Positions 49,290-61,829 of a DNA stretch of 64,000 bases are shown in pieces (position 1 is the stretch's first letter; each line of letters starts with the position of its first letter). This stretch comes from Plumapathes pennacea (lineage: Eukaryota; Cnidaria; Anthozoa; Antipatharia; Myriopathidae): contig OZ038472.1 of assembly GCA_964036295.1 (NCBI GenBank), positions 7,462,001 to 7,526,000 of the forward strand, in the 5' to 3' direction. Below the pieces are notes generated by a model. That model did not search any database. It was not told the origin of the DNA and saw only the letters and a program-made list of their open reading frames with translations. The translations under genes and the position numbers were made by a program.

Positions 49290-51380
49290 CAAAGAATTTT
49301 GTACTTATGTAGTACAAACGGGAAAAAGTAAGAAAGACGATGGTGTTGGTTGGTAGCCGCTGAAGATGGAACTGGAATTTTGACCCCCGAAATGGGATTT
49401 GTCAAAAAGTTAAGTTTAGAAGAATAGTCGAGCTCTCTCTCCGACCAAGCGTGAAAGGAAACGAAACTGACGAGCAGCCCAGCAAAAACGGGAGCTCTTC
49501 AGTCAACCAAAGAGCGACAGTTAACAAGAGAACGGGAAAGAAAACGGGTTCGTCGATGCATATATTTATTACACACAGATCATCATATGCGAAATGTGTT
49601 TTGTCACAAGCAAAGCTGCTTGAAGTAGATGAATGGTTTTTTTAAATCGTCCAGGAGGCATTCACCAAGTAAATGCCGAAGTCAGAAAGAAAAGCTAGTT
49701 TCGCCCATTGTTGGTCTCAAAAACTTTTTCGCTTCTAGGAATACGATATTCGCCGACAGCTCCTCGCCCAATAAATCAATTATTTGACTGTCATTCGAAA
49801 GGTGAACTGACAAGCCCCATTCTGATTCAATCAGCTCCTATTTGGAGGGAACAACTATTTGGATACCGTTGTGGGATGATTGAGTGGACCATGCACGTTC
49901 CATTTACCCTTTTCCAAACACAACACTTTATCATGTCCATTTCCCAGTGATTAGTATATCTATTCCATAATAATAATGCATTACATGGTCAATTCGAGAG
50001 TGACATTGTTTGGATGTGGACATTAAATACATATATACTGGTACTCTTCAGTAATTGCTTATTATTTAATCCAGACTGCAGTATCTTTTTTACCAGAAAT
50101 TTATGTCATTTATTGTCATTCCACTTAGATTTACTCTATTTTCACAGCATTTTTCACATAAAATATTGTCAAAACATTGAGTTATGAGTTGTTGCTCACA
50201 AAATTACCACAGTGCAATGAAAATGTGAGTTGAGTAATTTATATTTTGAAAGGGGTATGTACTAGTTATTGCACAGCTACTTTTAACAAAAGGAAATATA
50301 TATCTTATTAGACACTTAGGCGTGTAGTACGGCTGTATATTTTTACGAGTCGTGCAGTACAAGCGACAAGTAAAAATATACAGCCGTACTACACGCCTAA
50401 GTGCCTAATAAGTTATTTATTATACAACTCCCTTAGTAAAAGATGAGAATTATTTTTAAATCGCGGTTCGTTGTGTGACCAAAGTGACATGTTTTCCGCG
50501 CGCGATATGTTAATCAAGTTTAGTGCCGTGTGCAGTGTAAGCAAGCGCGGATTTTGTACTTGCAGTACTTCTAGTCGTTGTTTTCTAAGCCGAGTAGCAT
50601 TGAAGCTGAAAGAGGTACTTTAAACAAAGTTTGCGGGGAGATCTGAGATAGTACATCACATAATGTGGTCATAAACAGAACAAATTGGACGAACGAGATG
50701 AGTCAACATTTTCATTTTCGCCGGAGTGCCTTGAATCAACAAACAGCCAGTTCTCGCCTTCTCCTCGCTTATGAAGTATGAAAAGGACTTTACCTTGTGA
50801 CCAGTAGTGGTACAGTTCGCATTGCCGTTTCTCGATAGAGTTAATCAATGCCTGTTGTTGCCAGTCGATGCCATAGATCTTGGACTGGAATTACACGCCG
50901 AGGCAAATCCAACGGCTGCCATGTTGAATGCCGACAAGAACTCGTTTCGAGATTGACAGGGATTCTTAAACTTCTCTCAGAAATATTGATGCGGCTGGAA
51001 ACACTATGGCCTGATAACCAAACTGTGGTGTGTGGTCTGACATTTTGTGGAACGGAAGATTAGTTATGTTGCGACAAATTCAGTTGATTTTCTGACGAAG
51101 AAGCTGGTCTTCGTGCTCGATTTTGCGTATCGGATAGTAAGCCAGGTCAATTCTGTGCTTCTTTCTCTGCTTAATAATCTCTAGAAGTGATGTAAATGCA
51201 CAGGGTGACTTTTATACGAAAAGCGAAAGAAAAGAATTAACGGCAACGAATGAAGAAAAAGTTTTTTTTCCTTAGCAACGTTGAATACGGCTGTATCTCT
51301 TTTACGTGTCTATGGAGTTATCTATGGACAGCTGAAATTTTCTTGCTAAACTCAAACGGAATTCTCACCTTCAGTAGTTG
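49290..51380. other. Stretch without a recognised gene
   Basis: A hairpin element lies at 50,304-50,412; otherwise only short open frames. Confidence 0.5.
50304..50412. repeat. Hairpin (109 bp)
   Basis: Arms of about 43 bp starting cttattagacacttaggcgt, loop about 20 bp. Confidence 0.8.
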
Positions 51381-51385
51381 CGTCC

Positions 51386-51387
<2 letters not shown>

Positions 51388-51429
<42 letters not shown>
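51388..51429. repeat. (CA)21 microsatellite
   Basis: Perfect dinucleotide tract about 200 bp past the 3' end of the kinase-like gene. Confidence 0.95.
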
Positions 51430-51431
<2 letters not shown>

Positions 51432-51631
51432 AGCCGGGCCAGCGGTTGCTAAGCGTAATAGAGATAGTCTAGATTTTGACATGCATGGGCTTTTAACGCA
51501 CCGCGCGATAGCGCTATTACTTGGTGTTTGTCTACCCGTGATTTTATCAATGAACACATTAATCTCTGAAACTGGAACTGTTTTACGCCTGTGTACTTGA
51601 AATAACACCAAAGTGGCATACCTTTGAAACT

Positions 51632-52843
51632 TTATTTCCAGGAAGGACTGAAGGGATTCGCCTCAGAGACGTCATACTGACTGCCTAAATCTCGATAAGA
51701 GTTGAACATCTCGGGATAGGTTTGAATGACCTCTTCAGCGAGGGAAGCCATCATCTGGAACTCGTCTTCTCCACTAATGCTATCCTCCTTCATATGAATG
51801 AGATGAGAAAACGCCAGTGATAGGAATGCACAACTGTTGGTTCCGTCGTTGGACGCACTGACTGCAGCGGCAGCATTTTCAATGGCGCTGTTCTGACTTA
51901 CCTGGAGAGGTATGTCAAGAAAGCTCGGTGCACTTGCCTTGTGCAAAATATTGGCAACATCCTGTGCAGTAGGCCTGTCTTCGGACTTGAAACTGGTGCA
52001 CTGCTCAAATAAGTGAAGAACGCCATACCAGTCGGTAATTTGGAATACGCTGTATTTCTTTGGATGGCTTGGCTTCACCTTCATCACGAGTAATCGTTCC
52101 AGCTCACTGAGACACTGGCCCTGTTGCACTTTCTGTAGCTCCATCTGAAATGGATATTTAAGGTCGGGATTGACGATCACATGGAAGACCATGCCAAGGG
52201 CCCAGACATCTGCTGCCTTTAAATCTTGGATAGATAGCGTGATCTTGTCTGAATTTTCTCCAAACAACTCCGGAGCTCGGTATACTGGAGTACCACGTGC
52301 GAGGTTAGCTGTGGCGAGGCGACATAGTTGGGCTGTCTGGTTAACTACAGAGCGGCTCTCTCCAAAGTCGGCCATCTTGCAAATTATGGGCTTTTCCTTG
52401 AACTCTTTATGTGGGCCCTTCATGTCAGTCATAGTGCAATAATGTTGGTTTGACACCAGAATGTTGGCAGGTTTAATGTCCCGATGTACTATTCCGTTCT
52501 GATGCAGGTACGCTAACCCCCTGGCCGTGTCTTCCGCAGTTTTATACTGAAAGGGAAACTGCTGAATAACTCCTCTACTCTCGGTAAGCCGAAGAAAGTC
52601 CTCGAGGCTGCTCACCCTCTCCGATTCTCCAAAAGGGTCAAAATCAAAATATACATACTCCAACATCATGGCGCCGCACGGATCGACGCACGCTGCTTTC
52701 AAACTAACCACATGTTCATTCCTAATTCCCTTTAGGATTTTTGCTTCCTTCATGAAAAGGCGCTGCTCATAGTTGTCCTTGCTCAAAAGTTTTTTAACGA
52801 CAATTTTCTCGCCGTTAGGGCTGCCTCTTTTAGCCTCTGATTT
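51632..52843 (-). CDS. Protein kinase-like protein with unusual C-terminal region, 5' incomplete
   Basis: A eukaryotic-type protein kinase fold is visible. Counting from the TTG codon at 52,786: alpha-C Glu in MKEAKIL (about 14), catalytic loop HRDIKPAN (101-108, Asp103, Asn108), DFG (140-142), GTPVYRAPEL (166-174), DVWALG (193-198) and the subdomain XI Arg (271). The frame stays open to 52,843 and there includes GEKIVVKKLL with the probable beta-3 Lys. The Gly-rich loop is absent; an in-frame stop at 52,844 and a possible weak acceptor (aaatcag, 52,833) mean the N-lobe start is on another exon or lost. After the kinase core, about 85 residues (300-384) include DGTNSCAFLSLAFSHL, not part of a kinase. 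The stop codon overlaps AATAAA. Gene or recent pseudogene cannot be settled here. Confidence 0.75.
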   Translation of the reverse strand, partial: KSEAKRGSPNGEKIVVKKLLSKDNYEQRLFMKEAKILKGIRNEHVVSLKAACVDPCGAMMLEYVYFDFDPFGESERVSSLEDFLRLTESRGVIQQFPFQYKTAEDTARGLAYLHQNGIVHRDIKPANILVSNQHYCTMTDMKGPHKEFKEKPIICKMADFGESRSVVNQTAQLCRLATANLARGTPVYRAPELFGENSDKITLSIQDLKAADVWALGMVFHVIVNPDLKYPFQMELQKVQQGQCLSELERLLVMKVKPSHPKKYSVFQITDWYGVLHLFEQCTSFKSEDRPTAQDVANILHKASAPSFLDIPLQVSQNSAIENAAAAVSASNDGTNSCAFLSLAFSHLIHMKEDSISGEDEFQMMASLAEEVIQTYPEMFNSYRDLGSQYDVSEANPFSPSWK

Positions 52844-52984
52844 TTACTATCTGGGATCTTATGAGACTTTATTGAAGTTTTTTTCCCCTTAATTGCCTCA
52901 CAATTGTCTAAACTTAAGGTATAGGCGGCAATTGTCAAAATATATGGTCGCTCTTGTACTTCCCGCATAATTTCGCCTCTATTA

Positions 52985-54700
52985 TACTGCTATCACAGCA
53001 TCAAAGTAGACAATGAAGAAATAAAACTGGTCACTTTTGCGGACGATATGACTACTTTTGTAACAGGCAAAGTTTCATATCATGTCATGATGGGTATTAT
53101 CAGAACATTCGGCGCAAATTCAGGACTAAAAATGAATCAAGAAAAGATAGAGGTAATGTGCCTAGGCATCATGAAAGCTTCAAAAGAGGAGTTAGGTGTA
53201 AAAGAGATCAAGCGAATTGTCAAAATTCTCGGTGTCAATTTTACTTATGATCCGACAGCGTTTCAGAAACCAAACTTCGAGTCTGTTTTGAGATCGGTGA
53301 AAGAAATTTTAACTACCTGGAATTGGAGAGGCCTTCCAGTGTTCGGAAAAATCCAAATTATTAAAGCACTCGCAATACCAAAAATACTATAGCGAGTTAC
53401 ACTTATACCAAGCGGAAAAGAATTTTGGAAAGAGATGAATAAACTATTTTACTCCTTTATATGGAACGGTAAAGACAAAGTAAAACGCACTGCATTAATT
53501 AATGATATTGAAGATGGAGGTTTGAAAATGGTTGATATTGAATCAATGATGATAACACAAAGAATACTCTGTATCAAGAGGTTTTTAAGTAAACAACCTT
53601 CCGGATGGAAAAACTACTTGAACTTTCATTTTAAAAAAGTGGGTGGGACTTTCCTTTTTCATTGCAACTTTGAATACTCGAAATTACCCTTAGCTTTATT
53701 AACATTTTATAAGGAATGTGTCCAAGCATGGTCTTCCTTAAATGGGAACAAGCCTTCCACCTTGGAGGACTAAATATTCAATCAAGTACTTTGGAATAAC
53801 AAATTCACTTGTGTAGGTCAAAAATCTGTTTATTGGAAGCATCTTATGAACCTTGGACTACAAAAGATTGGAATCTTTTTGATGAAAGTGGTAAGGTCAA
53901 GATAGGAAAATGGCAGGTTAATCCGAATCTAACTCCACTCAATAATTTTAACTTATTAAGTCTGTTTAACGCAATCCCACAGGAATGGCGGAAGATTTTG
54001 AAAGACAATGGTCAAGCAGTCAGACAAACTACTACTTCCTTAAATCTAAACACTGCATACCTACATATTGGAGACGAAAAACTAGAAGTAACCAAACTTA
54101 AAGCGAAATTAGTTTATGATAAGATTGTCTCGAAGAAAGCCACTACACCAACATCTATGGGTAAATACGAAAATCTCTACAACACTGTTTCCTTTCAGAT
54201 GGACTGGAAAGTTATATACACATTACCCTTTAAAGTTACATTAAGTACAAAATTACGTGAATTTCAATATAAGATAATAAATAGGATCCTTTATACAAAT
54301 GAAATCCTCTACAAAATTTGGAAGATCGACTCCCCGTTATGTCATTACTGCAGTAAGGAACTGAAACTTTAGAGCATCTTTTCTTTAACTGTAGCTGCAT
54401 CCAAAGCTTTTGGAATGAAAGAAGCACCTGATATCTTAATAAAACCACTCAACGTGGAAGATATTCTGTTTGGAGCTTGTAATGTCAAAGAGAATTTCGT
54501 ACTGGTAAACCTAATTATCCTCAACGGCTAATCTCATATACCATTCAAAGATTCGCAATATTCCTTTGACACAAGGATTGTTTCAAAAACGAATCAAAGC
54601 AATTTATTTGAACGAGCGTTTCATTGCGAGAGAAAAAAATAACCTAGTCTACCATTACAAAAAATGGAAGCCTTTGATCCCAGAAATATTAGGCGTTTAA
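52985..54700 (+). mobile_element. L1/Tx1-like LINE, 5'-truncated, decayed
   Basis: Three broken frames encode the C-terminal half of an ORF2: EIKLVTFADDMTTFV (catalytic FADD), NWRGLPVFGKIQIIKALAIP, FIWNGKDKVKRTALINDIED, and the end SPLCHYCSKELKL, where the zinc-knuckle-like region begins. Stops at 53,390 and 53,771 and later frameshifts make it inactive. It begins next to the 5' end of the kinase-like gene and points away from it. Confidence 0.85.
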
Positions 54701-55403
54701 AACCACTCTGAATCTATCATTTGACAACAAAAAAGTGTACGAGATTCTAAGTGTTTTATGATCTTTTTTCTATAGTTACTTTAATAATTATCTAATTTTA
54801 ATTTTTTGTGTGTGTGTAGTTTTTTTATACTGTGTAGCTTAAGCAAAAATAAATAAAAGAAATAAAATACAAAAAAAAGAAATAATGGACAAGATGGTGT
54901 ACACACATGCGCTTTCTGTAGCTCTTTAACCGTCTGTGACTCAAATTTCACATACAAAAATGTTTGGGAGACACCATAAAGAACCGTATTACTGATTAGG
55001 AGTGATAGCAACGCAAACTGTTCAGCTCCGAAGTTGTTATGTATCCCCAAACACGTCTTATTATCAAGAATCTAACGTCGTTCAATTAGTTCTAGATTAC
55101 TTCCCCAGACGTCTCAACGTACCTGCATTTCACACTCCATGAACACACTGTTTCTTTGTATTTTCGCAATTAAGCTACACTTCAAGTCCGTATTCCGATG
55201 ACTTGATTGTGTCCAATTTGTCCAGCTCGCGACATCGAGTCGAAGCTTTCTAGAGTCCATAGAGCTCAAAATGACCTTTGTCTTTTGAGCTTTAGCCTCT
55301 TCCCCAAGCCAAAATATATTGCCATGTTGGCTCTAACTTGATCCTAATATGGAAGGTCTGTAGGCAAAAAATCCGTGACTGTAAGATCAATCTGCCATGT
55401 TTC

Positions 55404-55478
55404 TAGTCTGCTCGCAGCCGTTTTTGTGATCGCAAGGCACAAAGTGTTGCGACCACAAAAACGGCTGCGAGCAGACTA
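55404..55478. mobile_element. 75-bp Mutator-like MITE (perfect 9-bp TSD)
   Basis: Ends TAGTCTGCTCGCAGCCGTTT and the exact complement, flanked by ccatgtttc on both sides (55,395-55,403; 55,479-55,487). Confidence 0.85.
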
Positions 55479-55489
55479 CCATGTTTCTG

Positions 55490-58400
55490 GCCGCCATGTT
55501 ATGTTATGTTAGTTCCTAGTCCTCCTCAGTTTTAAGTAGGGATGCTTGACTGTTCTGAGGAGGGGGAGGGTTTTTGTGAAGTTTTTGCCGATTTGCAGGA
55601 AAGTCATGCCAGAGGTCGAAGGTAATTTTAACCGACTATCACAGTTATTTGCTGCAGGAGATCTAGTGTAATGTTTACGAAACACATTTCTAGCTTTGGA
55701 CAGCACTGTCCAGCTATATTAATCAAAATCACGAACGCTATAAACATTTGTTGACAATGTTTGCAGTCAAATCTGGCAGTTTCCCAACGTTTTCATATTA
55801 TTAGCAATGGCAGTATTTGGAATCTAAAATTGATAAGCGCTGCTTGTGATGTACTAAAAATGCTTTCTCACACAATTTGGCGGCTCAACGAAAAAACTAA
55901 GGGAATAACCGCTGACATCGGCGTGCGGGCTAAAAATGTCCAACATTTCTCCTGATGTCGGTGTTTTATAAGAATTGTCTTCCTGTCCTTTCATCTGTTA
56001 TATAATTCCCTGTGCTCAGTCTCATATAGCTCAATTGTTGAATGTAATGTAAGTCTTGATGGCAACCACCACACCTTCGTCAGTTTCCTTCAACACACAA
56101 CACCAATTTTATATCGACCATACTGTTCCACTAAATGTTTTCGTGACGGGTTCTTACCAACCGTCTCGAGTATAACCGTAATAGCCAGGTCACTAAGTTG
56201 CCTGGTTACCCAGCTGAAGTGCCAACCTCAGGCTAGTCCGAGTGATGGGCCATAGAGTGATTACAATTTCAATAAATAATTTTGTTCAGGCCAATTCTAC
56301 TTCTCAAAGAAGGTGCGACACGAAACGATCAGGACGCTGACTATGTTCGACGCTTTGCCTTCTGTGTGTTAACAGATAACAGGCATTCGATGAAATCAAC
56401 GTCTCAATATCTGAAACAAGTACTGCAAATAAGAACAGCTTAAAGACAGGGGAACTGCACTAAAGAATCGAACTGGTCATGTTATAAGTAGTGGCTGTTC
56501 AAGGTGTCTTGGCTACAAGTGGTTATGTATAATGAGCTGAACTCAATTTCATCAGCCATTATCTCTTTTTTCTTCCTCAATTTTCTCTTTGTACAGCTTT
56601 TTAATAAACTGATTTTAAAACACCGAGTTTTTAAACAAGGGCAACCCTTGGGTCATAATGGAGCTGTCTCATCGCGGTGAACTAAGTAGCAGAGCGGGTA
56701 AGTTTAAATTTTATGTTTGGTTAAAATTGATTAGTGTTATGGCGAATATCATAAAATCCCGATTTCCTCGTGGGCCACAGATTAACAAACTGGGCCGTTG
56801 TTTCATGGCAAGTAAGTAGCAGTAGAGCCTTTGCTATCAAGTGACTCTTTGTGAAGGTTTGTAGTTTTTGTTCTTTTGTTAGATGAGTATTCCACTTGTA
56901 ATTCCAATTATACATAGCGTTTACTTTCCTTCCAGCGCGCATTAAAGAGCGATCTCTTTTATATCGATTGACATTAAACAGTTTTAAAACAGCGCTGTAC
57001 GGAAGTCGTATTAATATCACCTAAACGACTACAGGTAAGCTCTCTTTATCGCTTTCACGCAAGTAAAAGAATTCGTCTGAAACTGTGTATAGCCGCGAAG
57101 CATCAAAACGCTGCGTCTTCCGGTCGAACAGCTGCATGCATAATGTTGATTGGAAGCGTCAATTGTTATAGCAACATTTTTGTTTTCAAAAGAAAATACC
57201 TTTATCTTCTAAAATGAAGGTAATCTGGCTATTTAAAATATACCCATTGTGATCCAGTTTTCGAACTCCTAAACAATTCAAGCTAGTTCTTGTCACAAAT
57301 TACGGCGCAGTCTCATTGTTAAACACACGCGGGTTGTTATCACCTATCACTGCTAAAAAAATTTCTATTATTTGATCTGCCTTGCAGGGTACAAAATTCG
57401 TGCTATTTATTCATATTTGAAAGAACTTTATATGGACGAGAAAAGACTCGGCGAAGGCATTGTTCATTAAAAAACTTAATGAAAAAAACGTATTGATTCC
57501 GAAGGAGCAGGTCTCTCAGCTTTTCTAGGTTGGACATCAAACCGGCCAGGTTTACTGATATTCAGTCAACCTTTTCAGTTATATTGTGGGGTTTCCATGT
57601 TCCGGCTAGTTGTCAAAGTTTGAGCGTCAAAATTAGGATGACCGACAGAACACCTGCGAAGAAATATCGCAAAGTTTTTTTGGAGGCGAATGTTTGATCA
57701 CAGTTGAGCCTATGACATTCGCAACAGTCTTTTTCACCATGAATTATTCACAAAAATTTAACGATGTCATTCTAACTTGCTAACTAAAAGCACTATTCAA
57801 CTAGCGGGAAATTAAACTGGCTGGCGTCTGCCTGTCATTATAACTAGCATTAAGATCAAAGTAGTTATTCACTGGGAAAAAGGAGCAATTCCATAACAAA
57901 GCTAAAGTAGTTATAGTTGGCTAATATTTATAACATTGTCTTCGACCGAAGTTTGAATTCAGGCCGCCAGAAATTCTATATTTCGGTCGCTTTCCCAAGC
58001 ATCCTGTAGGTCACCTTACAGTGACTGATGTGTACGTGCTTTCCAACACGGGAAGTCTTATACGCCTTATTTTTTCTTACAATTCAATACCGATTAAATT
58101 GAATAAAGTCGCTCTGAAAATGCAGTCAGTGTCGAAAATCAATCCCTTTTTGCTTGCGTTAAACGAGTTTTTTATTTTATTTTAGAGCCTTATGGGCACA
58201 AGATTTTTTCGGGTTGTTTCTTTAGCCGTCAGGATATCTGAAACATCACTTATTACCCGATCCAAGGCAATCAAGAACAACTTCGACAGAGCACCTGCCC
58301 ACCATGTTGTTATCCTTGCCGAGAAAAAGGAACTTCTCAATGCTGTCTTAAAACCCTTGGGTCCAAAGGCGAAAACCAGGATTATTCGCACATTAGAATT

Positions 58401-59750
58401 GTGTTTTATAGACTAAGGTCGTAATTGTTTCAAGAAAACTGGTCGGGTTGATAATCATTTTGCATTCTTCTGATAATGAAAACTAGTGACGCATTTAACA
58501 ATCATGCAAATTTAAATACCGACTTCACAATGGAATAGAACTTACTCTATTCTCGAAGCCCATCTACAAATTGATTCAAAATTTTGTTTACGAAGGAGCT
58601 TTCAAGTGAATAAGAAACCAGAAGTGCTTGGCAGGAATAATATTCATGACAGAAACCATAAAGTCTTAATCAACAAAAAGAAAACAGAAAAAAAGAAACA
58701 CGTAAAGGCAGTGTGATAGTTTCCTCGTAAAAATTAAACATCTTCGTTGAGTTGTTAATGTAATTCTGTTTGCTTGCCACCAGACTTCTAAATTTTTCAT
58801 GTGATATGTGCGATTTGGGAATTTTTATTTTTAACACACACTGACACGCTTCGTACGGCTTCATTCTACTAGAACTGCATACTATTATGCGACAGTGCCT
58901 TGCCCCCTGGAGATTCATAGACTGTTTGGCCAAGATGATGGAGTAGGAAGATGTGTTTTGACGTTAACACGCAGAATCCATTCAGACAAACAGAGACGAA
59001 AAAGGGAGCATAATGACACTTTATGGCGCTAAATGAACTCTCTATTAAGCTGTGACAAACAAGCATCTTGGGCGCACTCTCGTTGCATCTCTATTAAGCC
59101 ATTAACATTAAATTACTTATCCGTTTGGCGCCCGAGGTGATAGCATGGAAAAGAACCGCGCGCATAACAAATAAACTGAAACCTTAAATCAGCTGCTTCG
59201 AAAAGGAATAGGCAAGGGAAAGGTCGCAAAGTAAGAAATTAATATGCAATATATTTTTAGTTATCAAGGTTTATCTCTGCTAAGAATAATCTTTCTTTTA
59301 ATAAACTTGGTTATGTAATTCCCGTATCTAATCTCGATCCAAGGAATTCGACAAAAGAAAGAAAGGGGAAGAGAAAAAATAACTACGGTTTGAATCACCA
59401 TGCGGTTCAGGTCAAATGAAATTCTGAGTTTAACTTAACCAAGATAGACTGATGTATCTTAGTAGGAATGCCCCTATTTTGTCCAGTCCTGAAATCCCTC
59501 TACGCCAAGTCTCTAGAATAGACTCCATAAATCGACACTGACTGAGAATCGTTCTCGGTGCCTTGTCTTTCCGTGCGCGTTCATAAACTCCGAAAAATTT
59601 ATAACCAAGGAGCCTAAAAGCCAGAGAGTTTATGTCCTGTAGTCCACTTTCAATGATTCTTGCAGGTTTTGTATTGTTTTTACTCTGAGGCTTTCATTCT
59701 ATACTGAAAAGATATAAGAGAACACTGGACAGAAAAACACACGACCCTTA
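55490..59750. other. Long stretch without a recognised gene
   Basis: No domain, splice-consistent exon chain or repeat pair recognised on either strand. A 99-codon frame at 57,020-56,721 has no visible motif. It may include regulatory sequence for the homeobox gene. Confidence 0.5.
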
Positions 59751-59761
59751 GACGTTCTTCA

Positions 59762-59767
59762 TTTATT
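59762..59767 (-). terminator. Candidate poly(A) signal of the homeobox gene
   Basis: AATAAA on the minus strand about 420 nt past the stop codon. Confidence 0.4.
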
Positions 59768-60187
59768 GCTGCCAAGGCTTGCATGGAAACTATTTACAAT
59801 ATTTGGTCTTTTAGTGTAAAATTTACAGACTACCAAACGAGAAATTTGACGGATTGCGGAATCGAGCACTAAATCCTACATGCTCAGTTATTTTTTATGT
59901 CAACAGGATACTGACGGCGTTGTACAATTTCGAGTAATACGGGTTGTGTGCTTATCGTGACTATCCTTATTCGGAGATAAAATCTTATGCTTCTCAGCCG
60001 TGCATTACATAAAAAGCAAATTCCTTAAAATAGACATATTTTCAACGTTGAGTTACTCACACAAAAAAAGGCTCTTAAGATAAAAAGGAAAAAACCGTTT
60101 GTACATGTCAAAAATTCACTTGAAACAAATCGGTGCTGCTAAACAATTTAGCGAGACCTTGTGAAGGGTTTTCTTGCCAGTGTAGTT

Positions 60188-60604
60188 TCAACGGTAGGTT
60201 GGCAGAAAGTCGAAGGCAGACACTGAAGAGGTATGGCTCTTTGCTCTCATGCGCAAGGCTTCAAGTGCCATCTTTGGCGGGTCAGTCATGGGAGCAGAAA
60301 ATGCCGTCTGGCAAGACCACAGTGATGAGTTTTGCATGTTAGCAAACTGGGACGGAGGCATACCCGCGGAATTGTTGAGAGGCGTTAAAAGTCCGGGATA
60401 GGTCGGACAACTGGTTACGGCGGGCATGGCGCCGGAAAGACCTAAGAAATAGTTCGGCGGACCGCCGCAGTGTATGCCAGGACGAGGGGCAATGGGCAGG
60501 TGCTGACCCATTTTCTCGTGATTTTGTAAACGGACTTTCTTCTGTAGAGCAAGTGTTGGGTTCTGTCGCTTTCGCCATTTAGCTCTTCTGTTTTGAAACC
60601 ATAC
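60188..60604 (-). CDS. Homeobox gene exon 3 (homeodomain 47-60, C-terminus)
   Basis: Acceptor tttcacccag, then [20 protein letters not shown], a Pro/Gly/Met-rich middle (residues about 145-205), and the OAR-like end; stop TGA at 60,188-60,190. Confidence 0.92.
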   Translation of the reverse strand, partial: VWFQNRRAKWRKRQNPTLALQKKVRLQNHEKMGQHLPIAPRPGIHCGGPPNYFLGLSGAMPAVTSCPTYPGLLTPLNNSAGMPPSQFANMQNSSLWSCQTAFSAPMTDPPKMALEALRMRAKSHTSSVSAFDFLPTYR

Positions 60605-61826
60605 CTGGGTGAAAGGAGCAAGAACAAGTGCTTATTAAAACTAATGAGCGCGCTAATGGAAATCATCAACGCACTTTCTACACAATGCCACTAAAGCAAA
60701 CAGAGAGAAAGGAAGAAAGAATAACTAGACTTACAAGCAGAGCAAACATATATGGATATATAAAACTAAACGATGAAAAGATAACTGATTGGATTGTTTT
60801 TTACTCATTTAGTCTATACGTATGTGCATCTACATGGAATCTTTCAACTTTTATTGGGCTTCTTTCAGAAATCCAAGACTTAAGCCAGTGGAAAGGTGAA
60901 TACAAGTGAAGAGAACTTAAAAGGTTTTGCCTTTTCTCGCAGAATGGATCAGCATTCTGTTAAGTGAAAGTTAGAGTAGATGACCGCCGTTTATTGCCAG
61001 TATCTCCTGTGTTCAGAGGTGGAAGGCAGTAAAATTTAATTATGCGTGAATTTTCAAAGCTCCAAGGTATATCGAGCATCACACAATTTTCAGAGTAATA
61101 GAATCTTGCTCCGTGTCATAATACAATTACAACTTTACCTGATCCTTCCTATTCACATTAAAGGACATTTATTCGAGTTTGCAAGCGAAAAGAGCAAAGG
61201 TTTGTTACCTGAATGCGTGCTTCACTGATGTTTATTTTTGTGGCTAGCTCCTCACGTAGAGCAATGTCGGGGTAATGTTTCTTCTCAAACACTTTCTCCA
61301 ATTCTTGAAGCTGCTGTTTGGTGAAAGTTGTGCGGTTTCTTCGCTGTTTCCTGCGAACTGTGGCTGGGTTTTCGCATTCCGCGCCCTGCTGTTGTTGCGG
61401 ATGCTGTTGCTCTACAGAACGGGGAGGGAATGCTCGATACACGAGTGACGGATCTGTAAGGAGAAAATCAGTATTACGGTTAGCTATGCTTGGTTATTTG
61501 GAAGGACACCTTTCCACTTTTTACACTGTTGGGTGAAAGTTTTCGGGAAGGCTAGAAGGATAGAGGGAGGCACAAAGAAAGTGATAGGAAAAACGAAAGA
61601 GAGACGGAAGAAGATTAAAAGAAAAATATCATAACTACGTCAACAAGGACGAGCGAAACACGGGTGTGGTAGATATAAAAGTCTACCAAACTAAAAGAAA
61701 AACATAAAACATTGGAAAATAACATAGAAAAACAACGAAAATGGACTTACGCGATCCAATACCATCGAGTGCAATGACATCACTTATAACGTACTGGCTG
61801 TGGGGTTTGGCTAAAGATTGCTCCAT
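60188..61826 (-). CDS. Paired-like (Q50) homeobox transcription factor with OAR motif
   Basis: Complete model of three exons (61,826-61,751; 61,453-61,209; 60,604-60,188) giving 245 residues. The homeodomain is at 62-121: RRNRTTFT in the N-arm, [12 protein letters not shown] between helices 1 and 2, and [14 protein letters not shown] in helix 3 with Gln50 and Asn51. An intron splits it between homeodomain positions 46 and 47, a site known in PRD-class genes. The C-terminus has [12 protein letters not shown] (about 220-231), an OAR-like motif, then [10 protein letters not shown]. There is no paired domain. The start is the first ATG, giving [20 protein letters not shown]. Such factors are nuclear DNA-binding regulators of development. 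The exact orthology group (Drgx, Prrx, Alx, Otp or a cnidarian-specific group) is not decided. Confidence 0.92.
61209..61453 (-). CDS. Homeobox gene exon 2 (homeodomain 1-46)
   Basis: Begins after ttctccttacag, has a Gln-rich patch ([12 protein letters not shown]), then the first 46 homeodomain positions, ending EARIQ at gtaaca. Confidence 0.92.
61751..61826 (-). CDS. Homeobox gene exon 1
   Basis: 25 codons plus one base, donor gtaagtcc. The upstream sequence reads ...acacgtcgat before the ATG. Confidence 0.85.
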
Positions 61827-61829
61827 ATC

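Noticed and set aside
56721..57020. 99-codon minus-strand frame
   Set aside because: No motif, no splice context, and such lengths occur by chance in AT-rich intergenic DNA.
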